Source: Methanobrevibacter sp. (GTDB lineage Archaea; Methanobacteriota; Methanobacteria; Methanobacteriales; Methanobacteriaceae). From it: a DNA stretch of 15,673 nt. The stretch is taken from assembly GCF_015062985.1 (NCBI RefSeq), contig NZ_SUTI01000023.1, forward strand, positions 1 through 15,673, in the 5' to 3' direction. Below are positions 1 to 6,850 of the stretch, one piece after another. Each line of letters opens with the position of its first letter. Position 1 is the first letter of the stretch. The translations under genes and the position numbers were made by a program. The notes beneath the pieces are model-generated. The model had not been told where the DNA came from and searched no databases. It saw only the letters and a list, made by a program, of their open reading frames with translations.

Positions 1-232
1 TGATTGCTAATTTAGAATCATCTATAGATTTTGCTCCAGTACAAACAAGCTTACCAGAGCTAAAAATTAATGCTGCGGTTTTAGGATCTTTAAGTTTAAA
101 TACTAATCCCGGAAACTGTTCACGATTAAAATTAACCCCTTCTAAAGCTTCGGATACCTCTGTTAAAACGATATCTTTACCAATGCTTGCAGAAGCAACA
201 ATGTTTTCAATTTTAATTTCAACATCGGTCAA
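1..232 (-). CDS. tbp: TATA-box binding protein, N-terminal part (runs off the left edge)
   Basis: This encodes the general transcription factor that binds archaeal TATA boxes and recruits TFB and RNA polymerase. The 77 visible residues begin MTDVEIKIENIVASASIG and contain the TBP-fold features EQFPGLVFKLKDPK and ALIFSSGKLVCTGAKS (about residues 39-68), which form the first of the two pseudo-symmetric TBP repeats. The second repeat lies beyond base 1. The start is a TTG at 230-232, not an ATG; it is chosen because a strong GGAGGT ribosome binding site (239-244 on the opposite strand) sits 6 nt upstream and the protein then starts at the usual TBP N-terminus. It is transcribed divergently from the glycosyltransferase, across a roughly 370-base AT-rich spacer. 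Identification by motif is firm; only completeness is unknown. Confidence 0.95.
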   Translation of the reverse strand, partial: MTDVEIKIENIVASASIGKDIVLTEVSEALEGVNFNREQFPGLVFKLKDPKTAALIFSSGKLVCTGAKSIDDSKLAI

Positions 233-329
233 TTTAAAACCTCCAATTTTTATTAAAAGTAGAATAGTAAAATTTAAGAAAACAAAAAATTAGTTAAATT
301 TTTACTAATAAAATATATAGTTTAAATAG

Positions 330-337
330 TATATAAA
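330..337 (-). promoter_or_regulatory. Candidate TATA box for tbp
   Basis: On the - strand this reads TTTATATAC, close to the archaeal TATA consensus. Transcription would start about 25 nt downstream, near 305-310, leaving a leader of about 75 nt before the TTG start of tbp. Another AT-rich run at 311-321 is a weaker alternative. Inferred from sequence only. Confidence 0.4.
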
Positions 338-547
338 TGTATGTTTATTTAAGAAAAATTTAAAAAATTTTTAAAAAACTGAAACAAAATAACTTGAATT
401 TTGCTTATTTCTTTAAATACTAAGTATATTAAGCAATCAATAAAAATCATGAAAACAATCCCAAAAAATGAAAAGCATTTATAAGTAAAAAGAAAATACT
501 TGATTTTAAAAGATATTTAAATAGGAATTTCATGGATAAAAATTTAA

Positions 548-555
548 TTTATATA
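548..555 (+). promoter_or_regulatory. TATA box for the glycosyltransferase/CYTH gene pair
   Basis: TTTATATA matches the archaeal TATA consensus. A start site about 25 nt downstream (near 578) gives a leader of about 25 nt that contains the GGAG ribosome binding site at 591-594. The spacing fits a standard archaeal promoter. Confidence 0.6.
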
Positions 556-602
556 ATGCATATAATATTTAATGACAATTATTTTTGCACGGAGTAAATG
601 AA

Positions 603-1571
603 ATGGATAAGATAAGCATAGTCATACCCTGCTATAACATCGCTGACGACATCGAGATATGCATAGACTCTATTAGAAATCAAACCTACGAGAACTTTGA
701 AGCGCTGTTCATCGACGACGGAAGTACGGACAACACAAGAGATGTGATTCTGGAAAACATTAAAGATGACGAGAGAATGAAATATTTCTTCAAGGAGAAC
801 GGAGGAGTCTCATCTGCCAGAAATCTGGGTATTGAAAATGCAACAGGAGAATACATCTGTTTTGTTGACAGCGACGATTATGTTGAAAAGGATTTCCTTA
901 AGGGATTATACGATAATCTGATTGAAAACAACTCAGACATTTCCATTTGCTATTTCAATAGGGTTTATGAAGACAAGGTATCCGAAAATGAAGTGAAAAA
1001 CGGATTCTATAATCTCATCAGATACCCCGCCCCATGGAACAAGATATGCAAAACCTCACTTTATAGGGACAACGGCATAAGATTCCCCAATGCCAGATTG
1101 TCCGAGGATCTGGGGTCAACTTCCAAACTGCTGATGCTCAGCGATAAGGTCAGCGTCGTTGAAAAGCCATTATACAACTATATCCAGAATCCTACATCAA
1201 GCATGCACACTTATGATGACCGGATTTACGAAGTTTACTCCATAACTGAAGATATAGAGAATTTTGCCAAAAACAGAGGTTTATTTGAGAAGTTCCATGA
1301 TGAAATAGAATATCTGAACGTTTATCATATACTTATTGGAACCGTCTACAGAGCCAGTTTCAGGGACGACTTCGGTACAAAGTCACTTAAGGAAATGAAA
1401 GACTATGTGGACAGCAAATATCCTAATTGGCCAGAAAACAATGGAATCAAGCAATTGCCAATTTTTTACAGAGTATATCTTAAGGCACTTGCTAAAGAGC
1501 AGTTCAAACTAATCCAATTACTGTTAAGAATATTGAATAAAAGAATTAATGTGGGCGAAAACGCCTTGTGA
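603..1571 (+). CDS. Family 2 (GT-A) glycosyltransferase
   Basis: The 322-residue protein belongs to glycosyltransferase family 2, which transfers a sugar from a nucleotide-sugar to an acceptor, typically cell-surface glycan or glycolipid. The GT-A nucleotide-binding half is clear: SIVIPCYN (5-12), the IDDGSTDNT loop (37-45), GVSSARNLG (68-76) and the metal-binding DXD-type motif DSDD (89-92). The rest (about 110-322) is a variable acceptor-side region in which I see no membrane segment, so the enzyme is probably soluble or peripheral. The ATG at 603 is preferred over an in-frame TTG at 585 because GGAG lies at 591-594, 8 nt upstream, and the family motif then starts near residue 4. The acceptor and sugar cannot be told from sequence. 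A CYTH-domain gene follows after 4 bases and is probably co-transcribed. Confidence 0.9.
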   Translation: MDKISIVIPCYNIADDIEICIDSIRNQTYENFEALFIDDGSTDNTRDVILENIKDDERMKYFFKENGGVSSARNLGIENATGEYICFVDSDDYVEKDFLKGLYDNLIENNSDISICYFNRVYEDKVSENEVKNGFYNLIRYPAPWNKICKTSLYRDNGIRFPNARLSEDLGSTSKLLMLSDKVSVVEKPLYNYIQNPTSSMHTYDDRIYEVYSITEDIENFAKNRGLFEKFHDEIEYLNVYHILIGTVYRASFRDDFGTKSLKEMKDYVDSKYPNWPENNGIKQLPIFYRVYLKALAKEQFKLIQLLLRILNKRINVGENAL

Positions 1572-1575
1572 TACT

Positions 1576-2124
1576 ATGATAGAAGTTGAAGTAAAAGCAA
1601 AAATTAATAGCTTTAAAGAAATGGAAGAAAGATTAGCTGAAATCGGTGCTGAAAAAACCAAAAAAGAATTTCAGGAAGACATATATTTCAACAGTCCTGT
1701 TGTTGACTTTGCGCAAACCGATGAAGCACTGCGAATCAGAACAACAAGGGAAGATGAAAATCAGCATATCTTCATCACCTACAAAGGACCGAAAATAGAC
1801 AGCAAGTCTAAGACCAGAAAGGAGATTGAAATGGGCATTGAAGATTCGCAAAAGTGCTCAGACATATTCGAAGCAATCGGATTTGAAAAGGTCAGGACCG
1901 TCAGAAAAAACAGACAGTACTATTCATATGAGAATTTTGAAATATCACTTGATGACGTTGAAGGATTAAATCCGTATATGGAAATTGAAATAGCTTTGGA
2001 CGATGGTGCCGACTATAGTGAAGCTCAAAACTCAATTTTTGATTTGTTTGAACAATTAGGCATCACAGATGGCTTTGAGAGAACATCATACTTGGAGCTT
2101 TTAGAAAACTTAAATAACAACTAA
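1576..2124 (+). CDS. CYTH-domain protein (CyaB/thiamine-triphosphatase-like)
   Basis: The 182-residue protein is a member of the CYTH, or triphosphate tunnel metalloenzyme, superfamily. The diagnostic N-terminal ExExK motif is at residues 3-7 (EVEVK), followed by alternating charged strands such as ALRIRTT and ITYKGPK that supply the basic and acidic tunnel residues, and later acidic strands with MEIEIAL. Archaeal members are usually annotated as class IV adenylate cyclase (CyaB), but many CYTH proteins are thiamine-triphosphatases or tripolyphosphatases. The substrate cannot be decided here, so no symbol is given. The ATG at 1576 starts the motif at the expected place; a longer in-frame start at 1549 would overlap the glycosyltransferase. 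There is no clear ribosome binding site, so translation is probably coupled to the upstream gene, whose stop is 4 bases away. Confidence 0.85.
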   Translation: MIEVEVKAKINSFKEMEERLAEIGAEKTKKEFQEDIYFNSPVVDFAQTDEALRIRTTREDENQHIFITYKGPKIDSKSKTRKEIEMGIEDSQKCSDIFEAIGFEKVRTVRKNRQYYSYENFEISLDDVEGLNPYMEIEIALDDGADYSEAQNSIFDLFEQLGITDGFERTSYLELLENLNNN

Positions 2125-2134
2125 CTAATAATTA

Positions 2135-2143
2135 TTATATATT
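2135..2143 (+). promoter_or_regulatory. TATA box for aksA
   Basis: TTATATATT lies in the 48-base gap between the CYTH gene and aksA. A start site near 2163-2165 would leave a very short leader of about 10 nt. This suggests aksA begins its own transcript rather than being read only from the preceding pair. Confidence 0.5.
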
Positions 2144-2172
2144 TAAATTTATTTTGAAAAGAAGGGATTATA

Positions 2173-3342
2173 TTGCAATATTTTATAAGTCATTATAACA
2201 AAGAGTCTGAATTAACATTTCCGGATGACATTACAATTTATGACACTACATTAAGAGACGGTGAACAAACTCCTGGAGTCTGTTTCAGCTTTGAAGATAA
2301 AATGGAAATTGCCCGCAAGCTTGACCAATTCAAGATCCATCAAATCGAAGCAGGATTCCCAATAGTTTCCGAAAAGGAAAAGGAATCAGTCAAGGCAATA
2401 GCCAATGAAGGGTTTGATGCGACAATTCTCGGATTGACCCGGACAAAACCTGAAGATATCGATGCTGCACTTGACTGTGATGTTGACGGAATCATTACAT
2501 TCGTCGGAACCTCAGACATCCACCTTGACCATAAAATGCACATAACAAGGCAGGATGCTATCAATCTATGTGAAACCGCAGTAGATTATGCAAAAGACCA
2601 TGGATTGTTCGTTGCATTTTCCGCAGAAGATGCTACAAGAACCGACATCGAATTTTTAAAACGTATCTACGGCAAAGCTCAGGAATGCGGCGCCGATAGG
2701 GTGCACATTGCAGATACAACCGGAGCAATCACACCTCAGGGTATAGACTATCTTGTCAGGGAGCTTGTCAAGGATATCGACATTGACATTGCCGTTCACC
2801 TGCACAATGACTTCGGATTGGCAGTAATCAACTCCATTACTGGTGTTTTGGCAGGTGCAAAAGCCGTTTCAACAACCGTCAACGGTATTGGTGAAAGGGC
2901 AGGTAACGCTTCACTTGAAGAGCTTATCATGGCAATGAAAATCCTATACGGCAAAGACTATGGATTCAAGACAAAATACATCAAGGAATTATCCGACCTT
3001 GTGGCGGATGCAAGCGGACTTCCGATTCCTTACAACAAGCCTATCGTCGGAAACAACGTATTCAGGCACGAATCCGGAATCCACGTTGATGCCGTTATTG
3101 AAGAGCCACTGTGCTATGAACCTTATCTTCCGGAATTGGTCGGTCAGAAAAGGCAGCTTGTCTTAGGTAAACATTCAGGATGCAGAGCCGTCAGAGCCAA
3201 ATTAAATGAATGTGAACTTGATGTGAGTGATGAACAGCTCATTGAAATCGTAAGGCAAGTCAAAAAGTCAAGAGAAGAAGGAAAATACATTAACGACCAA
3301 GTATTCAAGGACATTGTTAAAAAAATCAGCAAAAAGGAATAG
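2173..3342 (+). CDS. aksA: Homocitrate synthase family enzyme AksA (coenzyme B biosynthesis)
   Basis: This 389-residue enzyme belongs to the isopropylmalate/homocitrate synthase (HMGL-like) family. In methanogens AksA condenses acetyl-CoA with 2-oxoglutarate and its longer homologues, extending the chain towards 2-oxosuberate for the thioheptanoyl part of coenzyme B. Visible motifs are the signature YDTTLRDGEQTPGV (23-36), the metal-binding HLH at 209-211 followed by NDFGLA, and NGIGERAGNA (237-246). The protein is too short to carry the LeuA-type C-terminal allosteric domain, which argues against feedback-regulated isopropylmalate synthase. The partner gene aksD follows after 6 bases, which supports the coenzyme B role. 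The start is a TTG at 2173, giving MQYFISHYNKE; a weak GGGA lies at 2164-2167. Citramalate synthase is the main alternative and is less likely given the neighbour. Confidence 0.88.
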   Translation: MQYFISHYNKESELTFPDDITIYDTTLRDGEQTPGVCFSFEDKMEIARKLDQFKIHQIEAGFPIVSEKEKESVKAIANEGFDATILGLTRTKPEDIDAALDCDVDGIITFVGTSDIHLDHKMHITRQDAINLCETAVDYAKDHGLFVAFSAEDATRTDIEFLKRIYGKAQECGADRVHIADTTGAITPQGIDYLVRELVKDIDIDIAVHLHNDFGLAVINSITGVLAGAKAVSTTVNGIGERAGNASLEELIMAMKILYGKDYGFKTKYIKELSDLVADASGLPIPYNKPIVGNNVFRHESGIHVDAVIEEPLCYEPYLPELVGQKRQLVLGKHSGCRAVRAKLNECELDVSDEQLIEIVRQVKKSREEGKYINDQVFKDIVKKISKKE

Positions 3343-3348
3343 GTTAAG

Positions 3349-4602
3349 ATGAACATAACTGAAAAAATATTATCCTCAAAAGCCGGCCATGAAGTGACAC
3401 CCGGCGAAATAATCGAAATCCCTGTTGACCTTGCAATGTCACACGACGGAACCTCCCCTCCAGCCATTAAAACCTTTGAAAAGGTGGCTGACAAGGTATG
3501 GGATCCTGAAAAAATCGCAATTATCTTTGATCACAACATCCCTGCAAATACCATTGGGTCTGCAGAGTTTCAGAAAGTATGCAGAGATTTCATCAAGACC
3601 CAGAACATTACAAAGAACTTCATTCATGGAGAAGGGATATGCCATCAGGTAGTCCCTGAAATGGGATTGGTCGAACCCGGCATGGTTGTTGTTGGTGCTG
3701 ACTCACATACATGCACATATGGTGCATTTGGAGCATTTTCAACAGGTATGGGTGCAACTGACCTTGCAATGGTTTGGGCAACTGGAAAAACCTGGTTTAT
3801 GGTTCCTGAAGCCATCAAAATGGAAGTGACTGGTGAATTGAATCCCTACATTGCACCAAAAGACATCATTTTAAACATCATTGGCGAAATAGGAATTGCA
3901 GGCGCAACCTACAAAACCGCCGAGTTTTGCGGACCTACAATAGAGAACATGGGTGTGGAAGGAAGAGCCACCATGTGCAATATGGCCATTGAAATGGGTG
4001 CAAAAAACGGAATCATGGAACCCAATAAGGAAGTTATCGATTATATCTGCCAAAGAACAGGCAAAAGGGAATCCGAATTGAATATTGTAAAATCAGATGA
4101 TGATGCCGTTTATGCAAGGGAAATGCACTTTGACGTGACAGATATGGAACCTCAAATTGCATGTCCGAATGATGTTGACAACGTATGCGACATCTCAAAA
4201 ATCGAAGGGACTTCAATTGACCAATGCCTGATCGGTTCATGTACCAACGGAAGGCTTTCCGATTTGAAAGAAGCCGCTGAAATATTGGAAGGCAAAAAAA
4301 TCAGCGATTCAATAAGACTAATCATACTTCCTGCCTCAAGAGAAATCTACAAACAGGCAATGCATTTGGGATATATCGACACATTCATTGATGCCGGAGC
4401 AATCATCTGCAATCCCGGCTGTGGACCATGTCTTGGAGGTCATATGGGAGTGCTTTCTGAAGGTGAATCCTGCATTTCAACTACAAACAGAAACTTTAAA
4501 GGAAGAATGGGAGACCCTGCTTCATTTGTATACTTATCTAACTCCAAGGTAGTTGCTGCATCAGCAATTGAAGGAGTTATCACTAATCCAAAAGATTTAT
4601 AA
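3349..4602 (+). CDS. aksD: Homoaconitase/isopropylmalate dehydratase-type large subunit AksD
   Basis: The 417-residue protein is the large, [4Fe-4S]-carrying subunit of the aconitase-type isomerases. Next to aksA its likely job is to isomerise homocitrate and its longer homologues in coenzyme B synthesis, although the same family also serves leucine synthesis. Motifs include GADSHTCTYGAFGAFSTGMG in the N-terminal half, GSCTNGR with cluster ligand C298, and NPGCGPCLGG with C358 and C361, giving the three expected iron-sulfur ligands. The small subunit (AksE/LeuD type) is not in this window and must be encoded elsewhere. The start is ATG 3349, six bases after the aksA stop, with AGGA upstream inside the aksA end. 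The two genes form one operon with the next two genes. Confidence 0.9.
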   Translation: MNITEKILSSKAGHEVTPGEIIEIPVDLAMSHDGTSPPAIKTFEKVADKVWDPEKIAIIFDHNIPANTIGSAEFQKVCRDFIKTQNITKNFIHGEGICHQVVPEMGLVEPGMVVVGADSHTCTYGAFGAFSTGMGATDLAMVWATGKTWFMVPEAIKMEVTGELNPYIAPKDIILNIIGEIGIAGATYKTAEFCGPTIENMGVEGRATMCNMAIEMGAKNGIMEPNKEVIDYICQRTGKRESELNIVKSDDDAVYAREMHFDVTDMEPQIACPNDVDNVCDISKIEGTSIDQCLIGSCTNGRLSDLKEAAEILEGKKISDSIRLIILPASREIYKQAMHLGYIDTFIDAGAIICNPGCGPCLGGHMGVLSEGESCISTTNRNFKGRMGDPASFVYLSNSKVVAASAIEGVITNPKDL

Positions 4603-4612
4603 CGTGATTCAA

Positions 4613-5176
4613 ATGACACAAAACAAAAACGAAGCAAATAAACGACTAATCGAAAAAATGAATGACCTAGAAAAGGACTACGGTCAGACATTTTCAAACA
4701 CACAGAAAATACTGTTAACTACCGACGGATCAATCACTGCAATCTTGGACGTTTTATATGGTAAAATTGATTTGGACACACTGGATCAACACCTTGAAAA
4801 CGCGGATGAAGAACATGCAAAATTGGTAAATGTGGACGCTGGTGAAGAAATCAACTTTAGGGAAGTTATTATGCATAAAGGGGACCAGCCTTTAATCTAT
4901 GCTATTTCACATGTTCCATTAGGCAGATGCTCCAAAGAGGTTTGTGCAGACCTGCTCAGGGCAGATATTCCAATTGGTAGAATTTTAAAAAATTACAAAA
5001 TTGAATCAAGAAGAGAAGTGAAAAACATTTTCATTGAAAAACCAAACGACACATTAAAAGACCTCTTCAAAACTGATGAGGACTTCCTTGCACGTGATTA
5101 TGTCATAATCAACAATGACGAGATACTGATGTGGATTAAGGAAATGTTTCCAGTAAGCTATTTTTCAGAAATTTAG
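4613..5176 (+). CDS. DUF98 (chorismate pyruvate-lyase-like) protein
   Basis: The 187-residue protein looks like Pfam family DUF98 (PF01947), whose studied member, Mycobacterium tuberculosis Rv2949c, cleaves chorismate to 4-hydroxybenzoate and pyruvate. Matching features are LLTTDGSITAILDVLYG (34-50), resembling the family's 'NGTLT.VL' opening, and DIPIGRIL (from residue 118) with a following SRREVKNIF strand, resembling the 'DPLGEV...E..K' block. In methanogens 4-hydroxybenzoate is regarded as a methanopterin precursor, so that role is plausible but inferred. The gene sits between aksD and fen, 10 bases after aksD and ending inside the ribosome binding site of fen, so it is clearly in the operon. 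The start is uncertain: GTG at 4604 is in frame just upstream, and neither start has a good ribosome binding site. Confidence 0.75.
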   Translation: MTQNKNEANKRLIEKMNDLEKDYGQTFSNTQKILLTTDGSITAILDVLYGKIDLDTLDQHLENADEEHAKLVNVDAGEEINFREVIMHKGDQPLIYAISHVPLGRCSKEVCADLLRADIPIGRILKNYKIESRREVKNIFIEKPNDTLKDLFKTDEDFLARDYVIINNDEILMWIKEMFPVSYFSEI

Positions 5177-5185
5177 GTGTTGAAA

Positions 5186-6169
5186 ATGGGTGTAAAACTA
5201 AAGGATATAATTGAACCGGAACAGATTTCATTCAAGGACTTGGAAGGGAGAAGCGTATCAATCGATGCGTTCAATACGCTATACCAATTTTTAGCTACAA
5301 TCAGGCAGAGAGACGGAAGACCATTGACTGACGAAAATGGTAATGTGACATCTCACCTGAGCGGAATACTGTATAGAAACTCCTCAATGATTGAAAAGGA
5401 CATAAAGCCTATTTATATCTTTGATGGAAAAGCACCCGAACTTAAAAGTGAAACCCAAGCCAAAAGAAGAGAAGTCCGCGATGAAGCTGAAAGAATCTAC
5501 AAGGACGCTCTTGCAAGCGGAGACACTGAAAAGGCAAGAAAATTCGCAATGAGATCCTCAAAATTATCACCTGAGATAATCGAGTCATCAAAAAAACTGT
5601 TAACTCTGATGGGAATCCCTTATGTTGACGCCAAAGGGGAAGGTGAAGCTCAAGCGGCATACCTTGTGGCAAACGGAGATGCATATGCTGTGGCATCACA
5701 GGATTATGACTGCCTGCTTTTTGGAGCGAAAAGGGTTGTCAGAAACCTTGCGGTCAATTCAAATCTCGGAAACCTTGAATACTACGAACTTGATAGGGTT
5801 CTAAGAGAATTGGACATCACAAGGGAAGAACTGATCGATATGGGAATATTGATCGGAACCGACTTTTGCGAAGGCCTAAAGGGTGTAGGCGCTAAGACCG
5901 CTCTTAAGCTAGCCCACAAAGGCCAGCTAAAGGAAAAAATAGCTGAACTTCAAAAGGAATCTTCACATGATTTGGATGAGGTTCGTGAAATATTCCTGAA
6001 CCATAATGTCAATACCGACTACAAAATCAAGTGGGAAAAACCTAAAAAAGACAAGATTATTGAATTTTTATGCTATGAACATGGATTTTCCGAAGACCGT
6101 GTTGCAAAAGCATCAGACAAGCTTAAAAACCTAAGCTCTTCCCAGGGAAGCCTTGATGCATGGTTTTAA
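5186..6169 (+). CDS. fen: Flap endonuclease 1 (FEN-1)
   Basis: The 327-residue protein is the structure-specific 5' flap nuclease that removes primer flaps during lagging-strand synthesis and long-patch repair. All main features are present: MGVKLKD start, N-terminal nuclease domain with IDAFN (D27) and IFDGKAP (D80), internal nuclease domain with GEGEAQAAY (E152, E154) and SQDYDCLLFG (D173, D175), and the helix-three-turn-helix with GTDF (D226) and KGVGAKTALKL. The last eight residues, QGSLDAWF (320-327), form a PIP-box for binding PCNA. The ATG at 5186 is preferred over the in-frame GTG at 5177 because AGGTG at 5175-5179, overlapping the previous stop codon, is the ribosome binding site and the canonical protein starts MGV. 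Its stop overlaps that of the convergent DUF2119 gene. Confidence 0.97.
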   Translation: MGVKLKDIIEPEQISFKDLEGRSVSIDAFNTLYQFLATIRQRDGRPLTDENGNVTSHLSGILYRNSSMIEKDIKPIYIFDGKAPELKSETQAKRREVRDEAERIYKDALASGDTEKARKFAMRSSKLSPEIIESSKKLLTLMGIPYVDAKGEGEAQAAYLVANGDAYAVASQDYDCLLFGAKRVVRNLAVNSNLGNLEYYELDRVLRELDITREELIDMGILIGTDFCEGLKGVGAKTALKLAHKGQLKEKIAELQKESSHDLDEVREIFLNHNVNTDYKIKWEKPKKDKIIEFLCYEHGFSEDRVAKASDKLKNLSSSQGSLDAWF

Positions 6170-6816
6170 TATGGCGGGAAATCCTTGCCGAAAACCTTTT
6201 CGGCATATTCCATGGCCAGTTTGACCTGGTCAATATAATCCTTCATCATTTCTTTTTCGAAATAGTCCCTTGAAGGGGACCTTAAAATTAATTTTAACAG
6301 ATTTTCATAAGTTTCGATAGCTTCTGACTTATCGAAATCGTATTTTTCAATAATTTCCGGAGTCAGTTTTTCAAGACATGGAAATTCCAATGTTTTGCAT
6401 ACTGTTTCTGTCGAAAAATAAGTCATTCTGATTAATGGGGATACTGACGATACCAGAACATGATTTCCCAATTTAATCAATGGCGGAATGCCTGTTTTTT
6501 TATATCGCTCCATTGATGTCAGCTTATCATAATTTCTAAGGTTATAGCAGTGAAGCTCTGTGTAAAAATCAGGTTTCAGATATTCAATCAAATCCAAAAT
6601 GTTCTGTCCTATTTCAGACTCATAAAATTCCTTTTTGATTGTTGAAATATATGGAGTTTTATCAAAATTATAAAAATAGAATTGACCGGGCGATAAATCC
6701 TCATCTTTAATTCTTTTAATGAATCTTATGGATGTGACACCCTCATTTCCATGAAGTCCTCCAATGAAAAGCTTTGTAGGACCTTCACCGTTATCGATAT
6801 ATCTAAAATAAGACAT
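6166..6816 (-). CDS. DUF2119-family archaeal protein, likely M14-type zinc hydrolase fold
   Basis: The 216-residue protein resembles DUF2119, a methanogen family without an assigned function. I see the pattern of M14/succinylglutamate-desuccinylase-type zinc hydrolases: IGGLHGNEG gives the HxxE zinc pair H22 and E25, YTELHCYN gives a third ligand H89, and KTLEFP gives E144 at the place of the catalytic glutamate. Hydrolase activity is therefore an inference from motif order; the substrate is unknown. The ATG at 6816 comes 22 bases after the ahcY stop, directly behind a hairpin and a T-rich run with no ribosome binding site, so expression may depend on read-through from ahcY. The stop codon overlaps that of fen, making a tight convergent junction. 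Confidence 0.75.
   Translation of the reverse strand: MSYFRYIDNGEGPTKLFIGGLHGNEGVTSIRFIKRIKDEDLSPGQFYFYNFDKTPYISTIKKEFYESEIGQNILDLIEYLKPDFYTELHCYNLRNYDKLTSMERYKKTGIPPLIKLGNHVLVSSVSPLIRMTYFSTETVCKTLEFPCLEKLTPEIIEKYDFDKSEAIETYENLLKLILRSPSRDYFEKEMMKDYIDQVKLAMEYAEKVFGKDFPPY
6186..6205 (+). terminator. Hairpin just downstream of fen, inside the end of the DUF2119 gene
   Basis: TGCCGAAAA and TTTTCGGCA form perfect 9-bp arms around CC. The hairpin lies 16 bases beyond the fen stop codon and encodes part of the VFGKDF tail of the convergent gene. There is no T-run directly behind it on the + strand, so it may be a 3'-end stabiliser rather than a classic terminator. The function is inferred. Confidence 0.45.
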
Positions 6817-6850
6817 AAAAAATAAAAATTGAAGGAATCTATGTTCCTTC
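6817..6850 (-). terminator. Hairpin plus T-run at the ahcY stop codon
   Basis: GAAGGAA (6831-6837) and TTCCTTC (6844-6850) pair perfectly around a 6-base loop that contains the ahcY TAG. On the - strand the stem is followed by AATTTTTATTTTTT and then immediately by the ATG of the DUF2119 gene. It looks like an intrinsic-type terminator or attenuator between the two genes. The same bases also satisfy GGAA-N6-TTCC, the NrpR operator consensus, so a regulatory role is an alternative. Confidence 0.55.

Larger units (their letters stand above)
245..602. other. AT-rich divergent intergenic region between tbp and the glycosyltransferase
   Basis: This spacer of about 360 bases separates two divergently transcribed genes. 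It is very AT-rich with many A-runs. I see candidate TATA boxes for each flanking gene, but no coding potential, hairpin, repeat or RNA gene in its central part (about 345-540). Confidence 0.6.

Noticed and set aside
429..440. AAGCAATCAATA also present at 8941-8952
   Set aside because: A 12-base match in very AT-rich DNA, with no shared flanks or structure; probably chance.
3144..3494. Long - strand frames opposite aksA, aksD, glnA and nrpR
   Set aside because: These are antisense shadows of strongly supported genes; they have no ribosome binding sites or recognisable domains.
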